Positions 8,279 through 17,121 of a DNA stretch of 64,000 bases are shown here, one piece after another; position 1 is the stretch's first letter, and every line of letters starts with the position of its first letter. The stretch spans positions 1 to 64,000 of the forward strand of contig JBCBRS010000010.1 in NCBI GenBank assembly GCA_039819545.1. The letters run 5' to 3'. Both the position numbers and the translations under genes were made by a program. This DNA is from CALLPQ01 sp039819545 (lineage in GTDB: Bacteria > Pseudomonadota > Alphaproteobacteria > Caulobacterales > Parvularculaceae). The notes beneath the pieces were generated by a model. The model saw only the letters and a list, made by a program, of their open reading frames with translations. It was not told where the DNA came from and searched no databases.

Positions 8279-9946
8279 TTACGCTTTCAGAAGACACACC
8301 GCAAACCAGCCCTGATCATCGGTCCAAGTCCGGTCGAGGTGCCAGGGTGTTTGCGCAAGCAGCGCATTTAGCCGCGCCTCATCATATTTATAGGAATATT
8401 CGGTGAGGAGGGTTTCGCCTTCCTCAAACCAGAACTCCCGCGTTTCCAGCACGATGGCCGTTTTGCGCTGCGCCACCAGATGCATCTCAATGCGGTTTTC
8501 TTCAGCGTTATAATGCGCCTTGTGGGCAAAATCTTCCATAGCCACCCGTGCGCCCAACTCCCGCTGCATCCGGGTCAGGAGATTCAGATTAAACGCCGCC
8601 GATAATCCGTCCCCGTCATTATAGGCACGGTGTAATACGCCTTCATCCTTGATCTGGTCGATACCGATCAGAAACTGCGCCCCGGTGCCCAGCGTTGCCT
8701 GCGCCCGTGTTAAAAATAGTGCTGCCGTGTCCGGTGTAAAATTGCCCAGGGTGGAGCCTGGGAAATAGCCCGTCCAGGGCTTGGCCGCAGGGTAAAAGTC
8801 ATTTGGCAGGTCAAGGGCGGTATTAAAATCTGCACACACCGCCGAAACCGAAAGCGCCGGATAGCGCTTTGCAATCGTCTGCGCACTGTCAATGAGATAG
8901 TCCTTCGAGATATCCATCGCCACATAGGCCTGCATATCGGTGAGCGCTTCAATCAGATTGATGATCTTTTCACTGGCCCCTGATCCATATTCAAAGATAT
9001 TTGCACGCGGCCCGATAGCGTCCGCGATATCACGCATATGCGTTTTCATGATCGAAAGCTCTGTACGCGTTGGATAATAGTCCTGCGTCTGGGTAATCTG
9101 GGTAAAGATCTTTGACCCCGCCTCATCATAGAAATATTTTGGCGACAGCTGTTTTTGCGGCAGGGACAAGCCATCGATCACATCTTTTCTGAAATCGCTT
9201 AAGGTCGGGTGATAGTCGAGAAAATGGGTCAGGTGATCGATAGGGTCGTGCTGACGCGAAGGCATGGAGGCCATTGGTTCTTGTCCTGTCTCGCCATTGG
9301 GTTGCTGGCGCGTTCTAATTTCGGTTGACGATAGCGGGTTGTTGGTATGCGCGGCGAACATCCAGGCGGGCGGATCGTGCTGCCACCACTGTTCGGCATC
9401 GGTGTTATCCAGTTGGGACGCGGCAAGAGCGGCGGCGGCCGGGCCCGACAGGGCAGCAGCGCCATAGCCGGGGCGGTTGAGAATACCAAACGCAATGAGG
9501 CGCGCCAGCGTCTGCCAGTCACGCCAGCGGTGGAGGTCGGCAAAACTATCGGCGCCCATTAGCCACAAAAATGACGTAGACGGATACTCACTTTTAAGCG
9601 CGCGAACGGTATCAACGCTATAGTGCGTCTCGCGGACCTGTTCATATCGACTGAGGAAAATCTGTGCATGATCTGCAACAGCCGATGCGGTTTGCCAGCG
9701 GGTCTCATAATCGGCATAGACCGCCGGGTCTTTTAACGGGTTTTGCGGACTGACCAGCCACCACACCGTATCAAGATCAAACGCTGCGAGCGCGGCAAGC
9801 GAAATCTCCCGGTGCCCCGCATGGGCAGGGTTGAAGGACCCGCCCAGGAGACCAACCTTCTGATTATCGATTGGCGCACTGATCACGTGGGACCCGGTTG
9901 GCGCAAGATGATCGTGCCTTTGACCCGCACTGTCCATTGACGTCAT
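8279..9946 (-). CDS. nadD: Fusion of nicotinate-nucleotide adenylyltransferase (NadD) and L-histidine N-alpha-methyltransferase (EgtD)
   Basis: One 555-residue frame carries two complete enzymes. Residues ~28-215 are NadD (nicotinate mononucleotide to NaAD in NAD synthesis): GGSFNPAHAGH at 35-45 is the nucleotidyl-transferase (T/H)xGH site and SSTEIR at 206-211 the closing motif. Residues ~236-555 are EgtD, which trimethylates histidine to hercynine, the first step to ergothioneine: GSGASEK (321-327) binds SAM, with FPGSTLGNF (395-403) and NRIEMHL (484-490). The linker contains Met225, preceded by an AGGA nine bases upstream, so free EgtD could also be made. No egtB is visible nearby. The start codon abuts the obgE stop (TGAATG). 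Confidence 0.92.
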   Translation of the reverse strand: MTSMDSAGQRHDHLAPTGSHVISAPIDNQKVGLLGGSFNPAHAGHREISLAALAAFDLDTVWWLVSPQNPLKDPAVYADYETRWQTASAVADHAQIFLSRYEQVRETHYSVDTVRALKSEYPSTSFLWLMGADSFADLHRWRDWQTLARLIAFGILNRPGYGAAALSGPAAAALAASQLDNTDAEQWWQHDPPAWMFAAHTNNPLSSTEIRTRQQPNGETGQEPMASMPSRQHDPIDHLTHFLDYHPTLSDFRKDVIDGLSLPQKQLSPKYFYDEAGSKIFTQITQTQDYYPTRTELSIMKTHMRDIADAIGPRANIFEYGSGASEKIINLIEALTDMQAYVAMDISKDYLIDSAQTIAKRYPALSVSAVCADFNTALDLPNDFYPAAKPWTGYFPGSTLGNFTPDTAALFLTRAQATLGTGAQFLIGIDQIKDEGVLHRAYNDGDGLSAAFNLNLLTRMQRELGARVAMEDFAHKAHYNAEENRIEMHLVAQRKTAIVLETREFWFEEGETLLTEYSYKYDEARLNALLAQTPWHLDRTWTDDQGWFAVCLLKA

Positions 9947-10996
9947 TCAGGGCGTCCAGGCTGGCTCGCCAGCATTGTCGGCCTCGGCGTTTGCTGGCGC
10001 CTGACCTCTTTTCTCAACGAGCGTACTCAATGTGCCGAGCAATTGCTGCGTGCCTTTTTGTGCCACGGCGGAAATCACGGCCACGGGCTGGCCCACATGG
10101 CGGCTCAGCGTATCGCGTGCGGCCGCACTTTCTTCTGCGCTCAGAATATCCGCTTTGGTGATGGCGACGGTTTCAGCCTTTGTTTCAAGACCGTGCCCAT
10201 ACGCATTTAGCTCCCCGCGCACGGTTTCGTAATCGGCCACAATATCGGGGCTCGACCCGTCCACCAAATGCAAGATTGCGGCGCAACGCTCAATATGGCC
10301 CAAAAAGCGATCACCAATCCCCGCGCCCTCATGGGCCCCCGCAATGAGGCCGGGAATATCGGCCAGCACAAAACTCTCCCCTTCCCCAACGCGAACAACA
10401 CCCAAACCCGGATGCAGGGTTGTAAAGGGGTAATCGGCAATTTTTGGCCGCGCAGCCGTTGCCGCCGACAGAAAGGTCGATTTGCCCGCATTGGGCAACC
10501 CGACGAGCCCGATATCAGCAATCAGCTTCAGTCGCAGCCAGATGGTGCGATGTTCCGCCGGTTGGCCGGGATTTGCCTTGCGCGGGGCCTGATTGATCGA
10601 GGTCTTGAAACGGGCGTTACCGAAGCCGCCATTACCGCCCTTGGCCAACAGGACCCGATCACCCACCGCGTCCAGGTCGGCGATCAGCGTTTCTTCATCT
10701 TCTTCGAAAATCTGCGTGCCGAGGGGGACCTTGATCACCAGATCGTCGCCCGATGCCCCGGTGCAGTTCGACCCTTCGCCCGGGCGCCCGTTTTTGGCTT
10801 TGTAATGCTGCTGATAGCGGAAATCGATCAGCGTATTGAGATTGTCCACCGCCTCGGCAAAGACATGCCCACCGCGCCCGCCATCGCCGCCATTGGGGCC
10901 ACCAAACTCCACGAACTTCTCCCGGCGGAACGACAGACAGCCGCTGCCCCCGGGGCCGCTCTGAATATAGATTTTGGCACGATCGAGAAATTTCAT
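9947..10996 (-). CDS. obgE: GTPase Obg/CgtA
   Basis: Obg is an essential ribosome-associated GTPase acting in 50S maturation and stress signalling. The ATG at 10996 (MKFLDRAKIYIQSGPGGSGC) follows a GGGGGG stretch and yields ~349 residues. A glycine-rich Obg fold spans ~1-158. The G domain then has GLPNAGKST (P-loop), FTTLHPGLG (switch I), DIPGLI (Walker B) and TKAD (NKxD equivalent). The usual proB-proA pair between obgE and nadD in related genomes is absent here. Confidence 0.96.
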   Translation of the reverse strand: MKFLDRAKIYIQSGPGGSGCLSFRREKFVEFGGPNGGDGGRGGHVFAEAVDNLNTLIDFRYQQHYKAKNGRPGEGSNCTGASGDDLVIKVPLGTQIFEEDEETLIADLDAVGDRVLLAKGGNGGFGNARFKTSINQAPRKANPGQPAEHRTIWLRLKLIADIGLVGLPNAGKSTFLSAATAARPKIADYPFTTLHPGLGVVRVGEGESFVLADIPGLIAGAHEGAGIGDRFLGHIERCAAILHLVDGSSPDIVADYETVRGELNAYGHGLETKAETVAITKADILSAEESAAARDTLSRHVGQPVAVISAVAQKGTQQLLGTLSTLVEKRGQAPANAEADNAGEPAWTP

Positions 10997-11266
10997 GGCC
11001 CCCCGACATAGAGCGAGTAACCGCGATGTACCACCCCGCTGTCGATCATGGGCGAGGGCTCCGATGGATTGCGACCACATCCATTCATTTCGCATATGAA
11101 ATGATGCAATAGGAATTATCTTTATGGCTGACTGCTGACGCTACGGGTCGCCAGCAGCCCAAAGCCCCGGTTGGCCGCGTATCCATCACCTGCGGTTTGT
11201 GCAGCGCAAAACTAACCCATGGACGCCGGGGCGCCGTACACCTCATAAAACAAAAGGAGTGCGGCC

Positions 11267-11968
11267 ATGATTGTCGTCCACCACCTCGAACAATCCCGCT
11301 CGCAACGGATCTTGTGGCTGCTGGAAGAATTGGATCTCGACTACACGGTTGAGCATTATAACCGCGATCCGGAGACGAACCTTGCCCCGGCGAGCCTGCG
11401 TGCGGTGCACCCCCTTGGCAAAGCGCCGGTGATCGTCGACACGGGCCCAACCCCGGCGATCACAGTGGCGGAAACCGGAACCATCGTTGAATATCTCATT
11501 GATCGATATGGCGACGGCCGCCTGAAACCGTCGCCCACGGGCCCCGATGCGCTGCGCTATCGCCATTGGCTGCATTACGCGGAGGGCTCCTTGATGTTGC
11601 CACTGCTGCTTAAACTGGTGATGACCCGGATTGCCACCGCGCCCATGCCGTTTTTTGCCAAGCCCATCGCCAAATCCCTCGCCGCCAAGGTGAATGAGAG
11701 TTTTGTGGACCCCAACATCAAGCTGCACTTTGACTATGTGGAGGCCGAACTGGGTCAAGGTGACTATCTTGCCGGCAATACGTTGACAGGCGCTGATATC
11801 ATGATGAGCTTCCCACTGGAGGCCGGCGCTTCGCGGAGCGGCATTGCGGAAGGGCGTCCGCGCATCAAAGCGTATTTACAGAAAATCCATGCCCGCCCCG
11901 CCTATCAGGCAGCCCTCACCAAGGGTGGGCCATATGAGTATGCGCCGTTGACCCAAGACGCCGCCTGA
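11267..11968 (+). CDS. Glutathione S-transferase
   Basis: The 233-residue cytosolic protein has an N-terminal thioredoxin-like domain (~1-80), with the active-site SRSQR at ~10-14, the cis-proline in GKAPVI and the glutathione-binding AETGTIVEYL. An all-helical C-terminal domain contains the YLAGNTLTGADIMMSF capping motif. An AAAAGGAG Shine-Dalgarno sequence precedes the ATG. It is a single gene, divergent from obgE; the substrate cannot be told. Confidence 0.92.
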   Translation: MIVVHHLEQSRSQRILWLLEELDLDYTVEHYNRDPETNLAPASLRAVHPLGKAPVIVDTGPTPAITVAETGTIVEYLIDRYGDGRLKPSPTGPDALRYRHWLHYAEGSLMLPLLLKLVMTRIATAPMPFFAKPIAKSLAAKVNESFVDPNIKLHFDYVEAELGQGDYLAGNTLTGADIMMSFPLEAGASRSGIAEGRPRIKAYLQKIHARPAYQAALTKGGPYEYAPLTQDAA

Positions 11969-12061
11969 CCCGGTCACGTTAGCGCCCCGGTTCAACCTTT
12001 CTTTCACCATCGAGCCTCGCTATGCACGAGGAATAAGAGAGATGGCAGGAAAGGACGTTTT

Positions 12062-12832
12062 ATGGGCACCCTCACCGGATTTTCCGTCGCGATGGCGCTG
12101 ATCTTCGCGGACCCGCTTCTCACCGCCGACATGTCCGCGCTGCCGCAGGAGGCAGGGCAAACCCGGTTAGAACAAGCGGCACCGCTCACCCTGCCCAACG
12201 TTGATCAGGAGGGCGGGCCTGCCCTGGATCCGATCCCGGCAGAGGATGTTTCGATTGCGGAACAGGCGCCTGTGAAACTGGCCTTTGCCGACAAATCCGA
12301 CGAGGAATTGGTGGCCATGGGCCGCGCGTGGCTGGAGTCCGTGGAAACGCTCTCAGGCCGGTTTATTCAGCAGGCCCCGTCGGGCACCGTCTCCTCCGGC
12401 ACGTTCAAGATCCGTCGCCCCGGGCTTTTGCGGTTTGATTATGAGCCCCCCAGCAAACTCCTGATTGTGGCCAACGGCGGGACAGTTTTTGTGCGTGATG
12501 AGGCACTGAAAACAACCGATTCCTACCCCGTCGGCCGCACGCCGCTGAAATTTCTCCTGCGTCGGAAGATCGACTTTGAGGCCGCAAAGATTTTGGGCGT
12601 GGAGCGTGGACCCGACGCCTACGCCATCGCCCTTGCTGCCACCGATGAGGAAACCGACGGCGAGCTTAGCCTTGTCTTTTCAGCAGTCGATAATGCCCTC
12701 ATGCGCTGGGTCGTAAAAGATGTGCGCAATGGCCTGACGGTTGTTGATCTGTTCGATGTGGAGAAAGACAAGCGCCTGAACAACAGCCTGTTCCGCATTC
12801 CGGAGACCGAATCGCCATTTCTGAAAAACTAA
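12062..12832 (+). CDS. lolA: LolA-like outer-membrane lipoprotein carrier protein
   Basis: LolA chaperones lipoproteins across the periplasm. The 256-residue protein has an N-terminal hydrophobic/export segment, a ~50-residue linker rich in P and A, and a LolA fold from about residue 80. The segments LSGRFIQQAP, GTFKIRRPGLLRFDY and TPLKFLLRRKIDF match the family. In Alphaproteobacteria lolA often lies near xth, and here xth is ~2 kb away with two genes between. The extended N-terminus is longer than in a standard LolA. Confidence 0.85.
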   Translation: MGTLTGFSVAMALIFADPLLTADMSALPQEAGQTRLEQAAPLTLPNVDQEGGPALDPIPAEDVSIAEQAPVKLAFADKSDEELVAMGRAWLESVETLSGRFIQQAPSGTVSSGTFKIRRPGLLRFDYEPPSKLLIVANGGTVFVRDEALKTTDSYPVGRTPLKFLLRRKIDFEAAKILGVERGPDAYAIALAATDEETDGELSLVFSAVDNALMRWVVKDVRNGLTVVDLFDVEKDKRLNNSLFRIPETESPFLKN

Positions 12833-13125
12833 GGACGCACAAACCGGGCCTGAACGCTGAGCAATCAGGACACGCTAAACCGGTTTGATAAGTCTTCCTC
12901 CAGGTCCGCGCACGCGATTGTTACCAAAAATCCATAAGAAACTATGCAACACGCAAGGTAATTTTTGATCCTGCCTATTGAAAAACAGCCCAATGATGCG
13001 TTAATGTAACAGTGCAAGGCGGAGACTTTCGGACCGGCGTTGCCCCCCCGCTAGCAGGTCTGATTTTTTGTTGCCCCTTGTCGCCGGAACATCCCCTCCC
13101 GGCGGGCGCTTCTGCGCACATCCCT

Positions 13126-13171
13126 GGCGTCCAACTTGCCCCTGCCCAGGCTCAAGTTGGACGCCTTTTTT
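13126..13171 (+). terminator. Strong intrinsic terminator (perfect 13-bp stem)
   Basis: GGCGTCCAACTTG (13126-13138) and CAAGTTGGACGCC (13153-13165) pair perfectly around a 14-nt loop and are followed by TTTTTT (13166-13171). The nearest plus-strand gene end is 12832, nearly 300 bp upstream. The terminator therefore ends either a long trailer or an unannotated short transcript from about 12990-13120, a GC-rich stretch with no open frame I trust. Confidence 0.8.
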
Positions 13172-13268
13172 ACGCCCCCTGGCCCGATTATCCCCTATAC
13201 TCCCCGGCGGAGCGCAGCCGGCCAGTGCGTGTCAGGGCTAGCCCCCTCACCAACCCAAAGTAGACCCC

Positions 13269-13865
13269 ATGACTGACATTGATCTGGAAGACCTGGAGCG
13301 CGAAATCCCAAGCCTGACGGTGGTCAGCCGTTTTGCCCGCAATCTTGAGAATGTGCCCTGGTTTGCCAATCTGGGGGAGCCCATGACACCGGGTGCCCGC
13401 CATACCGCCCGTCGGTACATTGACGGTCTCGGCTTTCCCGATGCGGATGTGGCGATCCTCGTGGATTGGGAGGATGCCGCCGACGCCGCCGAAAGCCTCG
13501 ACTGGCAGAGCCCCGCCTGGGAGGCAGAAGAACTCCTGCGCGCAGACCTGACGGGCCGGGCGCTCGACCATCTGTCGGAAGAGGCCCTGAATATCGGTAT
13601 GACCTTAATCGGCGACAAAATCAGTGCGCCCGCAACGGAAGCCATGGAGCAGGCCTCGTTCCTCTGGGATATGGAGGATGAGGCGGCGCAGCGGCTGGCC
13701 GTGGGCGCGGCGGTGCAAGCGGCCCATGGCGCGGCGCTGGCCCTGCTGGCGGCCGGGGACCCCGATTTTGAGGTGGAAACCCACGCCCTGACAGCCAAGT
13801 TTCAGCTCTTCGAATTTGGCCGCTGGCCAGTTGGTCTCGTCGGGCGATCTTTCAATGTTTTCTGA
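13269..13865 (+). CDS. Conserved-looking soluble protein of unknown function
   Basis: The 198-residue acidic protein starts MTDIDLEDLEREIPSLTVVS. It has no signal peptide and no membrane helix, and is mostly helical with many W, A, D and E residues. Codon use resembles the neighbours, so it is very likely real. I recognise no family. It begins ~100 bp after the strong terminator, so it should have its own promoter between 13172 and 13268. Confidence 0.75.
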   Translation: MTDIDLEDLEREIPSLTVVSRFARNLENVPWFANLGEPMTPGARHTARRYIDGLGFPDADVAILVDWEDAADAAESLDWQSPAWEAEELLRADLTGRALDHLSEEALNIGMTLIGDKISAPATEAMEQASFLWDMEDEAAQRLAVGAAVQAAHGAALALLAAGDPDFEVETHALTAKFQLFEFGRWPVGLVGRSFNVF

Positions 13866-13888
13866 GGCTTAAGCCCAGACCAAAGTAG

Positions 13889-14632
13889 TCAGGCCAAAGC
13901 AGTCAGACCAGCCATACCAGCACTGACAAGAAGCCAAAGCGCAATCGCAGTAAGGGCAATTTTGAAGCCTGCACGAAACTGCTGCTCGGGCAGGGTGAGC
14001 AAAACCCGGGTGCCAATCCAGGTGCCCACAAGCCCACTCAAGACAACCGCGACGATGAACCCGGCCCAGGGCCCATAAGCAAAACCCAAGGCCCCGAATG
14101 CGAGAACCTTGAGCAGATGCTGGACAAGCATACAGGCGCCGTGGGTCCCCGTGGTGGCAAACCTGTCGAACCCGGCCCTACCGATGACACTGGCGGCAAT
14201 TGGCCCGGTCGCCCCAAAAAACAGCGTCAGAAAACTGCCAATGATGCCCGTCGCAAAAAATGCGCGGATACCGGGTCTGGGCACGTTCAGGGTTGGACCC
14301 CAGACCGACCACAGCACAAAAAGCGCGACACCAATCTTCAACAGCGCCGCCGGTATGGCCACAAGCACCTGACTACCCACCGCCGTGCCGATAACGCCGC
14401 CAAGGGCAAACCAGGCCACCACCGGCCATACCACGTGACGCCATTGCAGGAGCGAGCGCCCGGCGTTGGAGCCCAATTGCGCAACCCCGTGCACGGGGAT
14501 GACCGCCGCAATGGGCATGACCGCCGTCATGATCGCCAGCAGAATGAGCCCGCCACCAAGGCCGAGCGCCGCCGTCAGCCCCGCCGCCGCCATGGCCGTG
14601 GCCAGCACAATTGCAGTGCCAGCGACGGTCAT
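13889..14632 (-). CDS. Sulfite exporter TauE/SafE family membrane protein
   Basis: About 247 residues form some eight hydrophobic helices. Two repeat halves are suggested by the glycine-rich first helix (AALGLGGGLILLAIM) and FFGATGPIAAS at the start of the second half, the usual TauE/SafE pattern. The family exports sulfite, sulfoacetate or other organosulfur anions; the substrate here is unknown. The start is uncertain: ATG at 14632 removes a leader without export features, but an upstream GTG is possible. Confidence 0.85.
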   Translation of the reverse strand: MTVAGTAIVLATAMAAAGLTAALGLGGGLILLAIMTAVMPIAAVIPVHGVAQLGSNAGRSLLQWRHVVWPVVAWFALGGVIGTAVGSQVLVAIPAALLKIGVALFVLWSVWGPTLNVPRPGIRAFFATGIIGSFLTLFFGATGPIAASVIGRAGFDRFATTGTHGACMLVQHLLKVLAFGALGFAYGPWAGFIVAVVLSGLVGTWIGTRVLLTLPEQQFRAGFKIALTAIALWLLVSAGMAGLTALA

Positions 14633-14855
14633 ACCGTCGGGGAGAAAAAAGGTGAGATCGGACACGGGCTGGGGAGAAACGCTATGGTTACGGTTTTCAT
14701 GAGGAGAACCACAACCCGGCCCCGTCGTCACCCCCGCCGTGGCACACCAATCCCCCGTGCAAAAGGTCATACGCGCAAAAATTGCCTTGAACGGGCCGCG
14801 CCCGGGCGGCATGACAGCACCCCGACAACCCACCAGCAGCAAAAGCGCCCGCCCC

Positions 14856-15662
14856 ATGAAAATCACCACCTGGAATATCAACTCTGTCCGGCTGCGCATT
14901 GATCAGGTGGTGCGATTTCTGGAGGCTGAGCAGCCGGACGTTTTATGCCTGCAGGAGATCAAATGTAGCGATGATCAGTTCCCGGCCAAACCGCTTACCA
15001 AAATCGGGTATGACCACATCGCCGTCCACGGTCAAAAGTCATACCACGGTGTTGCGATTGTTGCGCGCGTTCCCTTGAGCGATGTGGCGCGCCATGATTT
15101 TTGTGCCATGGGCGATGCCCGCCACCTTCAGGCGCGGGCTTGCGGGATCGATATTCATAATTTCTATGTGCCAGCGGGCGGCGATGAACCGGACCCGGTA
15201 TCCAATGAAAAATTCGCCCACAAACTCTCTTTTCTTGACGAAATGGCCACCTGGTCAGAAGGCCTGTGCGACACTCCCCGACGCAAAAAGGTGTTGGTCG
15301 GTGATCTCAATGTGGCGCCATCGCCCGATGATGTTTGGTCCCATAAACAGCTTTTGAAAGTTGTCTCCCACACGCCTATCGAAGTGGCGAAGCTTGACGC
15401 GGCGCGCGTGGCCGGTGGCTGGACAGATGTTGCCCGCGCCCTCATTCCGGAACCGGAAAAACTCTATAGCTGGTGGTCGTACCGGGCCCTGGACTGGCGC
15501 GCGAGCAATCGCGGGCGCCGTCTCGATCATATCTGGGTCAATGGCGCCCTGAAAAAAGCGGCACTTGGCGGCGGGCGAGACGCCTATGGGATCCATGATG
15601 AGGCACGCGGTTGGGAAAAACCCTCCGACCACGCCCCGGTCAGCCTAACGCTTGGTGTGTGA
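14856..15662 (+). CDS. xth: Exodeoxyribonuclease III / AP endonuclease
   Basis: The 268-residue cytosolic enzyme repairs abasic sites. All endonuclease/exonuclease/phosphatase-fold signatures are visible: TWNINSVRLR at the start, LCLQEIK with the metal-binding Glu, VGDLNVAPSPDD, RLDHIWV, and SDHAPV with the catalytic His. The ATG at 14856 is chosen because the fold begins right there (MKITTWNINS); longer in-frame starts overlap tauE. Confidence 0.95.
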   Translation: MKITTWNINSVRLRIDQVVRFLEAEQPDVLCLQEIKCSDDQFPAKPLTKIGYDHIAVHGQKSYHGVAIVARVPLSDVARHDFCAMGDARHLQARACGIDIHNFYVPAGGDEPDPVSNEKFAHKLSFLDEMATWSEGLCDTPRRKKVLVGDLNVAPSPDDVWSHKQLLKVVSHTPIEVAKLDAARVAGGWTDVARALIPEPEKLYSWWSYRALDWRASNRGRRLDHIWVNGALKKAALGGGRDAYGIHDEARGWEKPSDHAPVSLTLGV

Positions 15663-15779
15663 CAAAACCGTTCCATCAATGTGCCACAAAGCAGCGCAGT
15701 ATTACAAAGACCATCAGAAGAGCCCTGCAATGCTTGCTGAACTGCAGAAAATAGTCAGCCGCCCCGGATGACGAATACA

Positions 15780-16340
15780 TCACCCCGCCATGGCGATGAT
15801 ATCTTCTTTTGACAGGGACCCGGGAACGACCGTTACGGGGACGGGACGGTCCCCGAAATAGCTGGGGCTTTGGGCAAGGGCGGTGACGAGCGGGCCGGGC
15901 CCGTCAGGATTGATGGAGGCGCCTAGAAACAACACGGCAATGGCTGCGTCACCCTCAATCATCTGGCGGATTTCATCGATCAGGCGCCCCTCGCGAATAT
16001 GCATTTCCGGGCGGTGGCCCCATTGTTCTTCCACTTCGCGGGCAAAAACCGCCAGCAACTCTTCGGCATGATCATAGGCCTCGGCGCGCATGGCCTCCGC
16101 CACGGTTTGCCAGTGGGCATATTCACCCGGCTCAATAATATGGAGAAGGGTGACTTGCGCATTGGAATAGCGTGCGCGCCGGGCCGCAAAGTATGCGGCC
16201 AGATGCGCCTCCGCACAGTCTTGCGCGATCACCAGAAACTTGACCGCCGGGCCGCCATGCTCAAACCGCGCCACAAGGCTGGGCTTGGCGGACGTTTGGG
16301 ACAATGCCGACGCTGATGATGACTTGGTATCGTCTGTCAT
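15780..16340 (-). CDS. Universal stress protein (UspA family)
   Basis: About 186 residues from the ATG at 16340. After a ~30-residue serine-rich leader, the UspA fold begins with KFLVIAQDCAEA and includes VTLLHIIEPGEY. It ends with an ATP-type GxxxxxxxxG(S/T)-like region (FLGASINPDGPGPLVTALAQ). The TVVPGSLSKEDI tail is typical of an alphaproteobacterial subfamily. Role: nucleotide-binding stress protein; partners unknown. Confidence 0.85.
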   Translation of the reverse strand: MTDDTKSSSASALSQTSAKPSLVARFEHGGPAVKFLVIAQDCAEAHLAAYFAARRARYSNAQVTLLHIIEPGEYAHWQTVAEAMRAEAYDHAEELLAVFAREVEEQWGHRPEMHIREGRLIDEIRQMIEGDAAIAVLFLGASINPDGPGPLVTALAQSPSYFGDRPVPVTVVPGSLSKEDIIAMAG

Positions 16341-16494
16341 GGCGCAAGTATGCCCGTGGCCCCGGCCCGCAACAAGGGCGCGCGTCATCGCCTGCCGACC
16401 ATCGGTCAAGACCGCTTTATTTTAGGCCGCAACACCCGGTAAAAAGACAAAACGAACGAAACAGAACGGACAGACGAAAACGGGTACGCCCTTT

Positions 16495-17010
16495 ATGCGC
16501 GGATATTTTGGGATCGGATGCGAGCGCATCTCCAAGGCAATGAATCTGGGCGCGTTATTGCGCACCGGCCACGCCTTTGGGGCAAGTTTTGCGTTTACGA
16601 TCAACGCCCACCACCGCGCCCGGATGATTGATCGGGCCGACACCTCCAAGAGTGATCAGCATCTCCCGCTTTATGAGTGGGAGTCGCTGGAGGCGATGCG
16701 CCTGCCGAAGGGGTGTACCCTTGTGGGGGTTGAGCTTGATGAGACGGCCATTGACCTGCCGTCTTTTCGCCATCCGTTGAATGTGGCGTATATTCTGGGT
16801 CCGGAGAAAGGCAGCCTATCATCCGATGCGCGCGCCCGTTGCACCCATCTTGTGAAAATACCGACGCGGTTTTGTATCAATGTGTCGTTGGCCGCCGCCC
16901 TTGTCCTGTATGATCGTGTGCTGACCTTGGGCCAGTATCCGCCGCGGCCCCTGACGGCCCTGGGAGACAGCGTGGCGGTGCCGGTGCCGGACCGCGTCCG
17001 CACCCGCTAA
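16495..17010 (+). CDS. SpoU/TrmH-type RNA 2'-O-methyltransferase
   Basis: The 171-residue single-domain SPOUT enzyme has the three SpoU motifs in order: motif 1 MNLGALLRTGHAFGA (~16-30), motif 2 YILGPEKGSLS (~101-111) and motif 3 FCINVSLAAALVLYD (~127-141). It lacks the N-terminal substrate-binding domain of RlmB/TrmH and is close to the size of TrmL. It methylates a tRNA or rRNA ribose; the exact target is unknown. It converges on the MarR gene across a shared terminator. Confidence 0.88.
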   Translation: MRGYFGIGCERISKAMNLGALLRTGHAFGASFAFTINAHHRARMIDRADTSKSDQHLPLYEWESLEAMRLPKGCTLVGVELDETAIDLPSFRHPLNVAYILGPEKGSLSSDARARCTHLVKIPTRFCINVSLAAALVLYDRVLTLGQYPPRPLTALGDSVAVPVPDRVRTR

Positions 17011-17016
17011 TCGCAG

Positions 17017-17077
17017 GCCCAAAAAAACAGCGTCTCGGCTCCCTGAAACAGGAAAGCCGGACGCTGTTTTTTTGGGC
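17017..17077. terminator. Bidirectional terminator between the SpoU and MarR genes
   Basis: GCCCAAAAAAACAGCGTC (17017-17034) pairs with GACGCTGTTTTTTTGGGC (17060-17077), an 18-bp perfect stem. Each arm provides a T-run on one strand, so it can stop both convergent transcripts. Confidence 0.9.
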
Positions 17078-17121
17078 TCGAGGCCGACCCGCTCACGCCT
17101 GGTCGGCTTGGTTATCCGCCG

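Noticed and set aside
14117..14902. 261-codon plus-strand frame rich in R, P, H and Q
   Set aside because: Antisense of the TauE-like gene; composition typical of a GC-rich shadow frame.
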